A DNA stretch of 64,000 bases from an uncultured Candidatus Saccharibacteria bacterium (GCA_949101405.1 CARYFM010000005.1:3995-67994), one strand, 5' to 3'. Shown: positions 20,683-28,400, numbered from the stretch's first letter. A program made the numbers and translations. Notes: a model not told the origin generated them from the letters alone.

Positions 20683-21234
20683 ATGATGATGATTACCATT
20701 GAAAAAGGACCTACAGATGCAACTCCGGAAGTTGTGGTAAAGTTAAGCGTATCTATGACCGGAATGGAACAGGCATACGAGATGATTACTAACGCCATCA
20801 CTAATGAAGGTGTAAACCAGCATGAGGACACCTGGCATCTGCGTAAAATCTTGGAAATCGGTTCAGGTGAAAAAATAGGCGACAAAATACCGGGCATTTT
20901 CTTTGACAAAGATGAGAAACGGTATCTGTACTCCAGTCGTTCCAAGGTTCAGGGATATCGTTATTGCCCTAAGAATGGATGGTATCCGATACCGAGCGAC
21001 GATTCTACCCTGGAAACTGAGGAACAGGAGCAGTATCTTCACCGCATAGTTTTGCCGCATATCGCTATTGAAACCACTCGCCAGCTGGTAGAGAATTATC
21101 CGCCCGAAAGGATGCTTAAATTACCCGTATGTCGTGTGCAGGAATTAGTTATGCTTGGACAGCGGGCAGCCGCGCTGATGGAAGAGGACTTCAAGGATTG
21201 GGCAGAACGCTGCCAGAAATGGATTGAGAGTTAA
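20683..21234 (+). CDS. Hypothetical protein
   Basis: The 183-residue soluble protein begins MMMITIEKGPTDATPE; any of three adjacent ATGs could serve, with AAGGAG just upstream. The first half has alternating strands and helices (VVVKLSVSMTGMEQAYEMI). The second half is helical (LPHIAIETTRQLVENYPPERM, LVMLGQRAAALMEEDFKDW). No family is recognised. The residue style resembles short accessory proteins of Clostridia or their phages, which would fit an acquired gene; this is a weak inference. Confidence 0.7.
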   Translation: MMMITIEKGPTDATPEVVVKLSVSMTGMEQAYEMITNAITNEGVNQHEDTWHLRKILEIGSGEKIGDKIPGIFFDKDEKRYLYSSRSKVQGYRYCPKNGWYPIPSDDSTLETEEQEQYLHRIVLPHIAIETTRQLVENYPPERMLKLPVCRVQELVMLGQRAAALMEEDFKDWAERCQKWIES

Positions 21235-21675
21235 TTGTTTTTTGTCTCATGTGGTTATAACCACAGCAGTAAGGGCGAGAATACGTATTCTCGCCCTGCT
21301 TAATTATGCGACCAAGAAAGCTGGCTCTTTCGAGCCAGCAATCACGCTGATGCGCGCCCACCCTGGGGCACATTGGTTTGTTTTAATCCGCTGTTTTTGT
21401 TTTTGTTAAAGTCTCCACACTCCACTCACATTGCAGTGGAACCCCTGTGAAGCGTACCAGCTTATACTTATAATAAGCCTAAGCAGCTCAATAGTCAAGC
21501 AGAAAGCAAAAACTGTTGTATTTTTTACAACAGTTAATTTGGCGACCTAAGTGTGGAAGGTAAAATTACTTAATGTTGCCTAACCTTCTTGTCCATTATA
21601 TTTCATTAAAGAATAAGGTTTTTATACACCTAAGCATCCACCCTTTTCAACGATTATAGCATAAAAACAACGCAG
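21235..21675. other. Gene-free stretch with four strong hairpins
   Basis: I find no convincing gene. There are perfect inverted repeats TGTGGTTATAACCACA, AGGGCGAGAATAC/GTATTCTCGCCCT (21273-21298, probably the terminator of the upstream gene), GCTGGCTC/GAGCCAGC and AACTGTTGTA/TACAACAGTT. TTATAATAAG near 21470 could be a -10 box for the next gene. Confidence 0.6.
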
Positions 21676-22092
21676 ATGAACTCCGGACTTATCACTGAGC
21701 AGGCAATCGAAAATATTGCTATGTTGCAGAGTATTTGGCAGAACGGCTATGTCAGCAAGGAGTATCAGGATGAAATCAACACAATCAGGCAGGTTGAAGG
21801 GATTTTCGCTTGGTATAACCAGCTGAAAGAAGGGGGTAAGACCTTGCCGGAAAATACCAATACTCCGGGTTATAACCCGGAGACACAGTCTGTGTTAGAA
21901 GCTGACGATGAGGCGAATTGTCCGTTATACCGCGAGTGTTATCTGCGGATGTATCTGATACCGCAGGTGGCCAAGAAATTAGTTGACCAGTTTCAGCAGA
22001 GTCAAAAACTTGGCGATATCGAGGCAATGAAGCCTGAAACGATTGCAGCAATTGACGCAGTGATGGCGGAGGCTAAAAAGTTGATTGACTAG
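21676..22092 (+). CDS. Hypothetical protein
   Basis: The 138-residue helical, acidic, soluble protein (EQAIENIAMLQSIWQNGYVS, MKPETIAAIDAVMAEAKKLID) has no family I recognise. The ATG at 21676 lacks a clear ribosome site, so the start is uncertain; ATG 21721 is an alternative. A terminator follows closely, which supports a real gene end. It is one of the orphan genes of the accessory stretch. Confidence 0.6.
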   Translation: MNSGLITEQAIENIAMLQSIWQNGYVSKEYQDEINTIRQVEGIFAWYNQLKEGGKTLPENTNTPGYNPETQSVLEADDEANCPLYRECYLRMYLIPQVAKKLVDQFQQSQKLGDIEAMKPETIAAIDAVMAEAKKLID

Positions 22093-22141
22093 GAATTAGC
22101 ACAAGAAACGCAGGAATAAAAATAAAATATCTTCTTCAAAT

Positions 22142-22176
22142 GGGGCCCGCGAGCGGCATGCTCTGGGCCTATTTTT
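22142..22176 (+). terminator. Rho-independent terminator
   Basis: GGGGCCC and GGGCCT arms, with a small inner GAGCGGCATGCTC hairpin, are followed by ATTTTTATT. Confidence 0.75.
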
Positions 22177-22227
22177 ATTGCGAGGTCTTGACGACATTGG
22201 CTATGTCGTGATAAGATTATGACATAT

Positions 22228-22304
22228 GCGAATGTAGCTCAGTTGTTTAGAGCGCTTCCTTGCCAAGGAAGAGGTCGAGAGTTAGAGTCTCTTCATTCGC
22301 ACCA
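22228..22304 (+). tRNA. tRNA-Gly (anticodon GCC)
   Basis: The acceptor stem GCGAATG/CATTCGC, D arm with TAGCTCAG, anticodon arm CTTCC-TTGCCAA-GGAAG and encoded ACCA end fold as a standard tRNA. The T arm GAGAGTTAGAGTCTC deviates from the usual TTCGAAT loop, which is odd. TTGACG and TAAGAT boxes lie about 40 bases upstream. Confidence 0.9.
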
Positions 22305-22349
22305 TATTAGGACGTCACGTTTGATACAAAACGATATCCATTAAGCCTA

Positions 22350-22399
22350 CATAAGCCAAAAGAAAACCCCTATAAAATGGGGTTTTCTTTTGGCTTATG
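22350..22399. terminator. Perfect 21-bp hairpin, probably a bidirectional terminator
   Basis: The arms at 22350-22370 and 22379-22399 are exact reverse complements over 21 bases, around an 8-nt A/T loop. GGGGTTTTCTTTT reads as a terminator on the plus strand for tRNA-Gly, and the mirror serves the minus-strand gene at 22544. Confidence 0.85.
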
Positions 22400-22543
22400 T
22401 ATAAGTTTAATCCACTGAGTGATAAAATCATCAATAAATTCGGTGATAGGCAAATAAGAAATCAGAGCCTCATTCTACACGTTGCACCCAATCTTTATCA
22501 TTTGCACCCGTTTGCACCGCTACTGCACCTGTGCGGAGATGGG

Positions 22544-23038
22544 CTATATCCCATCTCCTCTGGCCACGGCAATCCCCCGGAGGAATCCCTGCTCAAACAC
22601 GGCATACTTGGTATCGTTAACGCAGGCACATAGCGTATCTATGGCAGCTTCAAGGTGCCCTTCAGGGATATGCTCTTTGAGAATATCTACCACCTGGTCT
22701 GTCCTGTCAAGGTCACTTACCATCAGAGTGGAATATTCTGAGCGGATATGTTCCTCAATCTGGCTTTTACCATATGGCCGCTCACTGCCGATAAATAATC
22801 CCATCGCCAGCCGGAACCCATAGATAAATCCCTGATGCTCATTAGTGCAGGCTACCTCGGCAATCATTTTCTCCAGCTCCAGCCACTGCTTCCTGGCCTC
22901 CTCCGTATCCTTGCTCAGATACCCATTCATAATGCAGGCTTTGACTTTGTCCCTTGCTTTTTCTGCTTCTGGCAGGTCTTTATAGTCTATATCATTGATT
23001 AAGCTGCTATAAAGCCTGTCGATTGTACTCATACTCAT
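22544..23038 (-). CDS. Small helical protein resembling Clostridia-type FxxGFRLGxxL proteins
   Basis: The 164-residue, mainly helical protein has the block EHQGFIYGFRLAMGLFIG, which resembles short proteins common in Clostridia and their mobile elements; a second copy-like block FEQGFLRGIAVARGDGI ends the protein. The ATG at 23038 has AGGAAAGGATGG upstream, and a perfect hairpin lies just before that. The function is unknown. The likeness to Firmicutes proteins suggests horizontal transfer. Confidence 0.75.
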   Translation of the reverse strand: MSMSTIDRLYSSLINDIDYKDLPEAEKARDKVKACIMNGYLSKDTEEARKQWLELEKMIAEVACTNEHQGFIYGFRLAMGLFIGSERPYGKSQIEEHIRSEYSTLMVSDLDRTDQVVDILKEHIPEGHLEAAIDTLCACVNDTKYAVFEQGFLRGIAVARGDGI

Positions 23039-23065
23039 ATTTATCCCATCCTTTCCTGAATCTCT

Positions 23066-23089
23066 GTTCCGGGTTCATTTACCCGGAAC
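23066..23089 (-). promoter_or_regulatory. Leader hairpin before the 22544 gene
   Basis: GTTCCGGGT and ACCCGGAAC are perfect arms around a 6-nt loop, about 30 bases upstream of the ATG. Confidence 0.55.
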
Positions 23090-23252
23090 AACCTATTTTT
23101 ACGATGGTTATATCTATCACTCTGAACCGCCCAAAACACAAGTCTTTTCTGCCCGCAAAAATATACAAAGATTCTGGAGTAATATTGGTGGTTATGATGG
23201 GGCAGGCATGGTGTTTCTTGATTGTATTCAAATTGTGCCACAGATTGATATC

Positions 23253-23461
23253 TTCGTGCGCAGCGGGGATATTTATCTACCGGCCACTGGAACTTTTAGG
23301 GATGCTGGCCAGTACGGCTACTGGTGGTCATCACGCTCATATTCGACGGTTACAGATGCATATCGCCTCGGCTTCCATGCTACTATCGTAAGCCCATCCC
23401 TCAGCCTCGCCCGCTGGTACGCTTTCCCCCTCCGCTGCCTGAGTACTGTATTAGGGATGTG
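23253..23461 (+). repeat. Variable-region cassette C3 (type B)
   Basis: It begins TTCGTGCGCAGCGGG and ends with the type B tail. It codes FVRSGDIYLPATGTFRDAG, YWWSSRSYS, AYRLGF, SPSLSLA and RWYAFPLRC. The frame is open upstream, but no ribosome site or known protein is seen there. It converges with C4, 60 bp away. Confidence 0.95.
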
Positions 23462-23521
23462 AGGAGGATGTGCATTTTTTGTGCCGAGAGTTTGGCTATG
23501 AGGGAGAAGAATACAGATACC

Positions 23522-23737
23522 AAAAGATCGGCACCCCGCCGCGGCATACACAGCCCAGCGGAGGGGGAGACCATGCCAGCGATTGGCGTTGGTATTTAGA
23601 TTGAGCTGGGACTGTTGGATGTAAGGACGCCAGGCACGGTCTGAGGTATCAGCTGCGGACGACGACCACCAGGCTCCAAGGTCGGCAGCGTCCCGCCAGG
23701 AGCCTGCAAGTACATTAGCCCACCCGCTGCGCACGAA
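23522..23737 (-). repeat. Variable-region cassette C4 (type A)
   Basis: Minus strand: TTCGTGCGCAGCGGG at the start and CGCGGCGGGGTGCCGATCTTTT at the end (arm CGATCTTTT at 23522-23530). It codes FVRSGWANV, WWSSSAADT and RWHGLPLRW. The upstream spacer (23738-23860) is homologous to that of C7. The matching structured RNA head is at 23861-23964. Confidence 0.93.
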
Positions 23738-23860
23738 ACAGGGAAGGCAAATGCAGAAACAAAATAACCAGCCAACTGAATCCAGGAAGCCTTTTTATGA
23801 GGCCCGGACCATAGCCAGGACGGTCTTCCAACCTCTTGCTATTTCTTTTGATAGTTGGAG

Positions 23861-23964
23861 AGTAAGACTTCACGATCTTTTGTCGGAGAACCTTCAGCTG
23901 GCGGAGGAGTGAGCTCTGGCCGCTCTTAGTTCCCGTGGGGAAACATCCCCACGCCTTTATTGTA
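23861..23964 (-). ncRNA. Structured RNA head of type A element Ra
   Basis: TGC-TACAAT at 23959-23964 is followed after 6 nt by hairpin 1 (GTGGGGA/TCCCCAC). Then come GAGCTCACTCCTCCGCC, a weaker hairpin 2, and AAAAGATCGTGAAG (23871-23881), which pairs with the end of C4 (23522-23530). A transcript would run through C4. Confidence 0.75.
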
Positions 23965-24014
23965 GCATGGCGGGTTTTCCACTTCTTCATTGGTAGGTCT
24001 AAGATGGCGCATGG

Positions 24015-24125
24015 TAAAATGGATGTGTGGATAGGATAGTCCATGGGACCCACAGGCAGCATTGAGGTCATGCTCCGTTCGCTGACGGCTCCCACCATAA
24101 AAGATCGTGAAGTTTCCCTTTGGAC
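24015..24125 (+). ncRNA. Structured RNA head of type A element Rb
   Basis: TGG-TAAAAT at 24015-24020 is followed after 6 nt by hairpin 1 (GTGGAT/GTCCAT). Hairpin 2 is CCGT-TCGCTG-ACGG, where other copies have CCGC/GCGG, a compensated change. AAAAGATCG at 24099-24107 pairs with CGATCTTTT at 24444-24452, the end of C5. Confidence 0.75.
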
Positions 24126-24230
24126 TATAAGAGAAGCACGGAGGCTTGACGGCCGCACTGGGTTACGACTGAGTGCGCAATAAGTAGACTTCTAGCCTTG
24201 ACGGCCTACGGTTTTTGTAGATTCTGGTAA

Positions 24231-24452
24231 TTATGCTGCGTAGCGGGGATATCGAATTACACGTTTCTGCTGGTACTTTCAGGAACGCTGGCTGGTTGGC
24301 AGTGGACTGGTCCTCGCGGGCAGCTGCTGCCGCTGGTGCTTACCGCTTGGTCGTCTACTCTACAGTTTATCCGTCGGGCGATACTACTAACAATCGCTAC
24401 AACGGTTTCCCCCTCCGCTGGTTTTGTGCACCGCGGCGGGTGCCGATCTTTT
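24231..24452 (+). repeat. Variable-region cassette C5 (type A)
   Basis: The 5' end is slightly mutated (CTGCGTAGCGGGG). It codes LRSGDIELHVSAGTFRNAG, DWSSRAAAAAGAYRL, YPSGDTT and RYNGFPLRW, and ends GCGGCGGGTGCCGATCTTTT. It is 107 bp downstream of head Rb and converges with C6, 22 bp away. Confidence 0.94.
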
Positions 24453-24473
24453 GACATTTACATTTTTCTCATC

Positions 24474-24688
24474 CATATCCCTAATACAGTACTCAGGCAG
24501 CGGAGGGGGAAAGCGTACCAGCGAGCATAGTCATTACGTAGCGAATTAACTTCGTTGGCATTAAAGAGGAGATTATAAGCACGAGTAGACATTGAATAAG
24601 AACGCGACGACCAGTAGAGGCCAGCGATGCCAGCATCTCTAAAAGTACCAGCGGCAATAGGTAAGGTGATATACCCGCTGCGCACGAA
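24474..24688 (-). repeat. Variable-region cassette C6 (type B)
   Basis: Minus strand TTCGTGCGCAGCGGG to the type B tail. It codes FVRSGYITLPIAAGTFRDAG, LYWSSRSYSMS, AYNLLF and RWYAFPLRC. It is closest to C11 in its first part. There is no start codon. Confidence 0.95.
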
Positions 24689-24931
24689 ACTAGGCATTTT
24701 TATCATCTTGCTTACCCTAGCGTTTTTCTAAAACTGCTAGGGTATAAATGAAGTAATAACTGGGGTAGGAGAGTTTTCTATCCTTGGCGCTTTTTAAAAA
24801 ACGCCAAGACATCAGTACTACTCTACCTTCAACTTTTTGCAAAATTTTGAAGGCGTCTTTCACCAATCGCCCCTGTTATGGCAAAATAGAGCCTTCAAAA
24901 AAATAGAAAAATTTGAAGGCAGGCTCGCTAA
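24689..24931. other. Gene-free hairpin cluster before trmD
   Basis: Strong stems are TACCCTAGC/GCTAGGGTA, CTTGGCG/CGCCAAG, GTAGGAGAG/CTCTAC and two CCTTCAA/TTGAAGG pairs, several followed by T runs. They may be stacked terminators or a small structured RNA. I see no gene. Confidence 0.5.
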
Positions 24932-24960
24932 TTGACTTTTTGTATTATCTGTGGCAAAAT
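24932..24960 (+). promoter_or_regulatory. Promoter of trmD
   Basis: TTGACT, 17 nt, CAAAAT, with 10 nt to the ATG at 24971; the leader is very short. Confidence 0.65.
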
Positions 24961-24970
24961 AGTTTTAACT

Positions 24971-25810
24971 ATGCCAAAAATCAAGTTCACTATCATTACG
25001 CTTTTTCCTGAGGCTTTGCGGCCCTATTTGGATAGTTCCATGCTTTTTAAAGCGCAAAAACAGGGAATTATTACGATTGATTATGTGAATTTGCGTTATT
25101 TTGGCTTGGGCGCACATAAGTCCGTAGATGATACGCCCTATGGTGGTGGCGACGGCATGCTCTTGCGCTGCGAACCAGTATTTGCAGCTATCGAAAGTAT
25201 CAAACAAGCTGCTCCTGATGCTGAAGTAATTTTGCCCACGCCAGTTGGTATAACTTGGAATCAAGCCCTAGCGCGGCAATTCGCGGGAATTTCTAGCTCA
25301 GAAAATAGTGAAAACCTAGCCAAAATGGCTCAAAAACGCTCCTTGGCTAGAGCGGCGGCTGGTGGCGTCTATGGAGAGAGACTAAAAGAGCAGTCAGCTG
25401 ACTGCGAAGAACGAGCGCCCCGTGAAGACGGGCGCTCAAGGGGGTCTCTCGAAACAGATGCTAGCAGCCGCCACTTTATCATTCTTTGCCCGCACTACGA
25501 AGGCTACGATGAACGAATTATGAGCATAGTAGATCACCCGATTTCTTTGGGGAATTACGTTTTGACTGGCGGGGAACTACCTGCGCTGATTATTATCGAT
25601 TCTATAACCCGCTTGCTACCCGGTGTGCTTGGAGGAGAAACTTCGGCAATGATAGAAAGTTTTTCGGCTGGTGATAATTTGGAATATCCGCAATATACCA
25701 AACCTGCAGAGTTTCGGGGCATGAAAGTTCCAGAAGTATTGATGTCGGGAAATCACGGCGCCATTGCTAAGTGGCGTGCTGAGCATAGCAAAAGACAAAC
25801 TACAGAATAA
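24971..25810 (+). CDS. trmD: tRNA (guanine-N1)-methyltransferase with an in-frame palindromic insert
   Basis: TrmD makes m1G37 next to the anticodon and so keeps the reading frame. The 279 residues begin MPKIKFTIITLFPEALRPYL. The trefoil-knot SAM site is split: the normal run from VGITWNQALARQF to ILCPHYEGYDERI is interrupted by about 55 extra residues (including EERAPREDGRSRGS). After it come DHPISLGNYVLTGGELPALI, the SAM-binding block, and the C-terminal helices. The insert is encoded by a large nested palindrome. The start was chosen after the promoter; an upstream in-frame start would overlap the -35 box. Confidence 0.95.
   Translation: MPKIKFTIITLFPEALRPYLDSSMLFKAQKQGIITIDYVNLRYFGLGAHKSVDDTPYGGGDGMLLRCEPVFAAIESIKQAAPDAEVILPTPVGITWNQALARQFAGISSSENSENLAKMAQKRSLARAAAGGVYGERLKEQSADCEERAPREDGRSRGSLETDASSRHFIILCPHYEGYDERIMSIVDHPISLGNYVLTGGELPALIIIDSITRLLPGVLGGETSAMIESFSAGDNLEYPQYTKPAEFRGMKVPEVLMSGNHGAIAKWRAEHSKRQTTE
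25354..25472 (+). repeat. In-frame nested palindromic element in trmD
   Basis: Outer arms GGCGGCTG/CAGCCGCC and GAGAGAC/GTCTCTC enclose GCAGTCAGCTGACTGC and GAGCGCCCCGT-GAAG-ACGGGCGCTC. The core GAAGACGGGCGCT also occurs in the recG insert (about 26957-26970). Confidence 0.88.
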
Positions 25811-25866
25811 CTCGGTGGGTTTTGCAGCTTGCGGCTAAAAGCTGAATAGACCGAGCATGCTATAAT
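25811..25866 (+). promoter_or_regulatory. trmD-recG spacer: hairpin and recG extended -10
   Basis: CTCGGT/ACCGAG and CAGCTT/AAGCTG form a hairpin directly after trmD. TGC-TATAAT at 25861-25866 is 6 nt from the recG ATG (leaderless). Confidence 0.7.
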
Positions 25867-25872
25867 ACTCTT

Positions 25873-28050
25873 ATGGATCTTACGGCGGATATTAGCACAG
25901 TTAAGGGTGTTGGCCCTAAAACTGCGGAATTGCTCAAGCGTGTTAATTTGCGTACAGTGGGTGATTTATTATATTGCTTGCCTCGAGTTTATGAAAATTA
26001 TCAGACCACAGTTAATATTGAAGATTTGCGCCCCGGAAAGGTAATTATCCGAGGAAAGATTAGCGATCTACGCCTTGTGCGTACTGGCCGCAAGCGCCTC
26101 ACTATTACTCAAGGAGTAATCCGTGATGAAACTGGAGCTGTGCGCACAGTGTGGTTTAATCAGCCCTATCGCGCCAAACAATTTGACGAAAAACGAGAGT
26201 ATTATTTTACTGGTAAATATGAGCTCAAGAGTGGGCGCTATCAGCTAACCTCACCCTCTGCTACTTTGGTGCAAGATGTCAATAATGGCACAGCGACTAA
26301 TTTTCAGCCAATTTATTCAGCGAAAAGCGCTATTAAGCCGCAAATGTTCCATAAACTCATCGAAAACCTACGACCAGAATTTGCTAGAATACCAGATTTA
26401 TTGCCATTTACTCCAGGTAAACCACTGTTTGTCAAACCAGGCGCTCGTGCTGAGGCACTCTACAATTCGCATTTTCCCGAGAATCCTGATGACGCCGAGC
26501 TGGGGCGGGAATATTTGGCTTATGAGGAACTGTTTGAGCTGATTCTGGCAGCTAAGCTTAATAAGCAAGAAAATCAGCGTTTGCAGGCTGAATCGCTAAA
26601 ATTTAACGCTAAATTCACGCAAACTTTGGTGAAGAATTTGCCTTTTGCCCTCACCGGGGCGCAACGTCGGGCCACCTGGGAAATTTTGCAAGATTTAGAG
26701 AAAAATGTTCCAATGAACCGACTGTTGCAGGGGGACGTGGGCTCGGGGAAGACGATTGTAGCGGCGCTGGCGGCTGCTCAGGCTACCGCCAATGGCCATC
26801 AGACCGCGCTGCTCGCCCCCACCGCTATCCTCGCCACCCAGCATTTTGAAGGCTTGCAACGATTATTTAGTGACTTAAGGAAGGAGATTTCTGCGGTTAA
26901 TTCATCACAAGGCATTAAAATAGCGCCGAAGCTCGGCGCGAAGAGCGACAGCCCCGAGAAGACGGGCGCTGGAGTGGATGCCTTGAGCGGAAGTAGCCCT
27001 CATGACTTCCGCTTGCCTCGTATTGCGCTTTTGACTGGCGCCACCAAAAACAAACGTATGCTCAAAAACGCTATCAAGTCTGGGCAAATCGACCTAATTA
27101 TTGGCACACATGCTTTAATTACCGATGATACTGCTTTTAAGTCATTGGCTTTTTGTATTATAGATGAGCAGCACCGTTTTGGTGTAGGGCAGCGTCAAAA
27201 ATTACTTCTTAAATCGTCTGATGGTTTAGCGCCACATCTGTTGGCGATGACCGCTACTCCAATTCCTCGCTCTCTGCAACTGACTTTATTCGGCGACCTT
27301 GACGTTTCGATTTTGAATGAGCTACCGCCCGGACGCCAGCCAATTACCACCAAAATCTTAGCCGAGACTGAGCAGCGCGACGAACTTTACCCCAAAATGC
27401 GGGAACTATTAGCTAAAAATCAGCAAATATATTGGATTTGTCAGGTAATTGAGGAAAAGAACGCTAGTACTGCCACACCAGTAAAGAGGCAGTTAAAAAA
27501 GTTACAAGATCTGTTCCCTAAATATAAAGTGGAGATGCTACACGGCAAAATGAAACCCGAAGAAAAGGACGCAATTATGGCGCGGTTTGCGGCGGGGAAG
27601 ATTCAAATTTTGGTTTCTACCACGGTAGTGGAAGTTGGGGTGAACGTGCCGAATGCCAATATGATTATTATTCAGGATGCTGAGAATTATGGTCTGGCAC
27701 AGCTACATCAGTTGCGCGGCCGGGTGGGGCGGGGCGACCAGCCGGCGCAGTGTTTTTTGTTAACTACAGGCGAGGGGAGACCGTCTAAGCGCTTGCGGGA
27801 AATGGAAAAATCCACTGATGGATTCCATTTGGCAGAGGTGGATTTAAATATTCGTGGTCCAGGAGAAATTTATGGTTCACAGCAGCATGGCGAGTTAAAC
27901 TTGCAGGTAGCAAATCTCAGTGACACAACATTGATGGCACAGGCTAGCCATCATGCCGGAGAATTTGCCAAAAATCCTGCCGAACTCAAGCAATATCCTG
28001 AGTTGGACATGCGAATTAAGAAATATCAGCAACTTACGACGTTAAATTAA
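25873..28050 (+). CDS. recG: ATP-dependent DNA helicase RecG with an in-frame palindromic insert
   Basis: RecG reverses stalled replication forks. The 725 residues contain the N-terminal wedge (OB) domain (VIIRGKISDLRLV) and the helicase core with motif I GDVGSGKT, Ia LLAPTAILATQH, II IIDEQHRFG, III AMTATPIPRSL, and the later block TTVVEVGVNVPNA plus QLRGRVGRGDQPAQC. Between LFSDLRKEI and ALLTGATKN there are about 45 extra residues (APKLGAKSDSPEKTGAGVDA), absent from ordinary RecG and encoded by palindromes. The stop codon overlaps the last bases of cassette C7 on the other strand. Confidence 0.96.
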   Translation: MDLTADISTVKGVGPKTAELLKRVNLRTVGDLLYCLPRVYENYQTTVNIEDLRPGKVIIRGKISDLRLVRTGRKRLTITQGVIRDETGAVRTVWFNQPYRAKQFDEKREYYFTGKYELKSGRYQLTSPSATLVQDVNNGTATNFQPIYSAKSAIKPQMFHKLIENLRPEFARIPDLLPFTPGKPLFVKPGARAEALYNSHFPENPDDAELGREYLAYEELFELILAAKLNKQENQRLQAESLKFNAKFTQTLVKNLPFALTGAQRRATWEILQDLEKNVPMNRLLQGDVGSGKTIVAALAAAQATANGHQTALLAPTAILATQHFEGLQRLFSDLRKEISAVNSSQGIKIAPKLGAKSDSPEKTGAGVDALSGSSPHDFRLPRIALLTGATKNKRMLKNAIKSGQIDLIIGTHALITDDTAFKSLAFCIIDEQHRFGVGQRQKLLLKSSDGLAPHLLAMTATPIPRSLQLTLFGDLDVSILNELPPGRQPITTKILAETEQRDELYPKMRELLAKNQQIYWICQVIEEKNASTATPVKRQLKKLQDLFPKYKVEMLHGKMKPEEKDAIMARFAAGKIQILVSTTVVEVGVNVPNANMIIIQDAENYGLAQLHQLRGRVGRGDQPAQCFLLTTGEGRPSKRLREMEKSTDGFHLAEVDLNIRGPGEIYGSQQHGELNLQVANLSDTTLMAQASHHAGEFAKNPAELKQYPELDMRIKKYQQLTTLN
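26905..27013 (+). repeat. In-frame nested palindromic element in recG
   Basis: CAAGGCAT/ATGCCTTG enclose GCGCCGA-AGC-TCGGCGC and AGCG..CCCG/CGGGCGCT. GCGGAAG/CTTCCGC follows. Part of the core matches the trmD insert. Confidence 0.85.
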
Positions 28051-28274
28051 AGATCGGCACCCACCGCGACAAAAAGGCAGCGGAGGGGGTAACCACGCCA
28101 GCGGTCGTTGCTGTTCGACGGGTTGACATTGGACGCAAGGAAGTAGAGGTTGTACGCATTAGCAGTAGTCAAGTCGGAGCGTGACGACCAGAATAGACCG
28201 TGGTAGCCCAGGTAGCCAGAGTGTGGTCCTCCAGCTGTGCCAGCACCAAGATAGAAGCCCCCGCTGCGCACGAA
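28048..28274 (-). repeat. Variable-region cassette C7 (type A)
   Basis: Minus strand TTCGTGCGCAGCGGG to GTGCCGATCTTTA. It codes FVRSGGFYLGAG, LFWSSRSDLTTANAYNLYF, NVNPSNSND and RWRGYPLRC. The upstream spacer reads TQPFGCLFPDLFCRFYDFVR in the same frame, but a TGA closes the frame and no start codon exists. The tail overlaps the recG stop codon. Confidence 0.95.
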
Positions 28275-28400
28275 GTCATAGAAACGACAAAATAAATCAG
28301 GAAACAGACAGCCAAACGGCTGAGTCCAAGAAGCTCTTTTGGATAGTGAAGACCGTAGTCAAAACTATTTTCCAATCTCAAATTACCTCTAAGAGCAGAA

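Noticed and set aside
23208..23462. Cassette C3 as a real gene starting at ATG 23208
   Set aside because: No ribosome site or promoter; the upstream residues match nothing, and the other cassettes have no such start.
23522..24452. Retron
   Set aside because: Terminal pairing recalls a1/a2, but no reverse transcriptase gene lies next to any copy in this window.
23253..24688. CRISPR array
   Set aside because: Repeats are unequally spaced, on both strands, about 200 bp long and coding-like, with no short regular direct repeats or cas genes.
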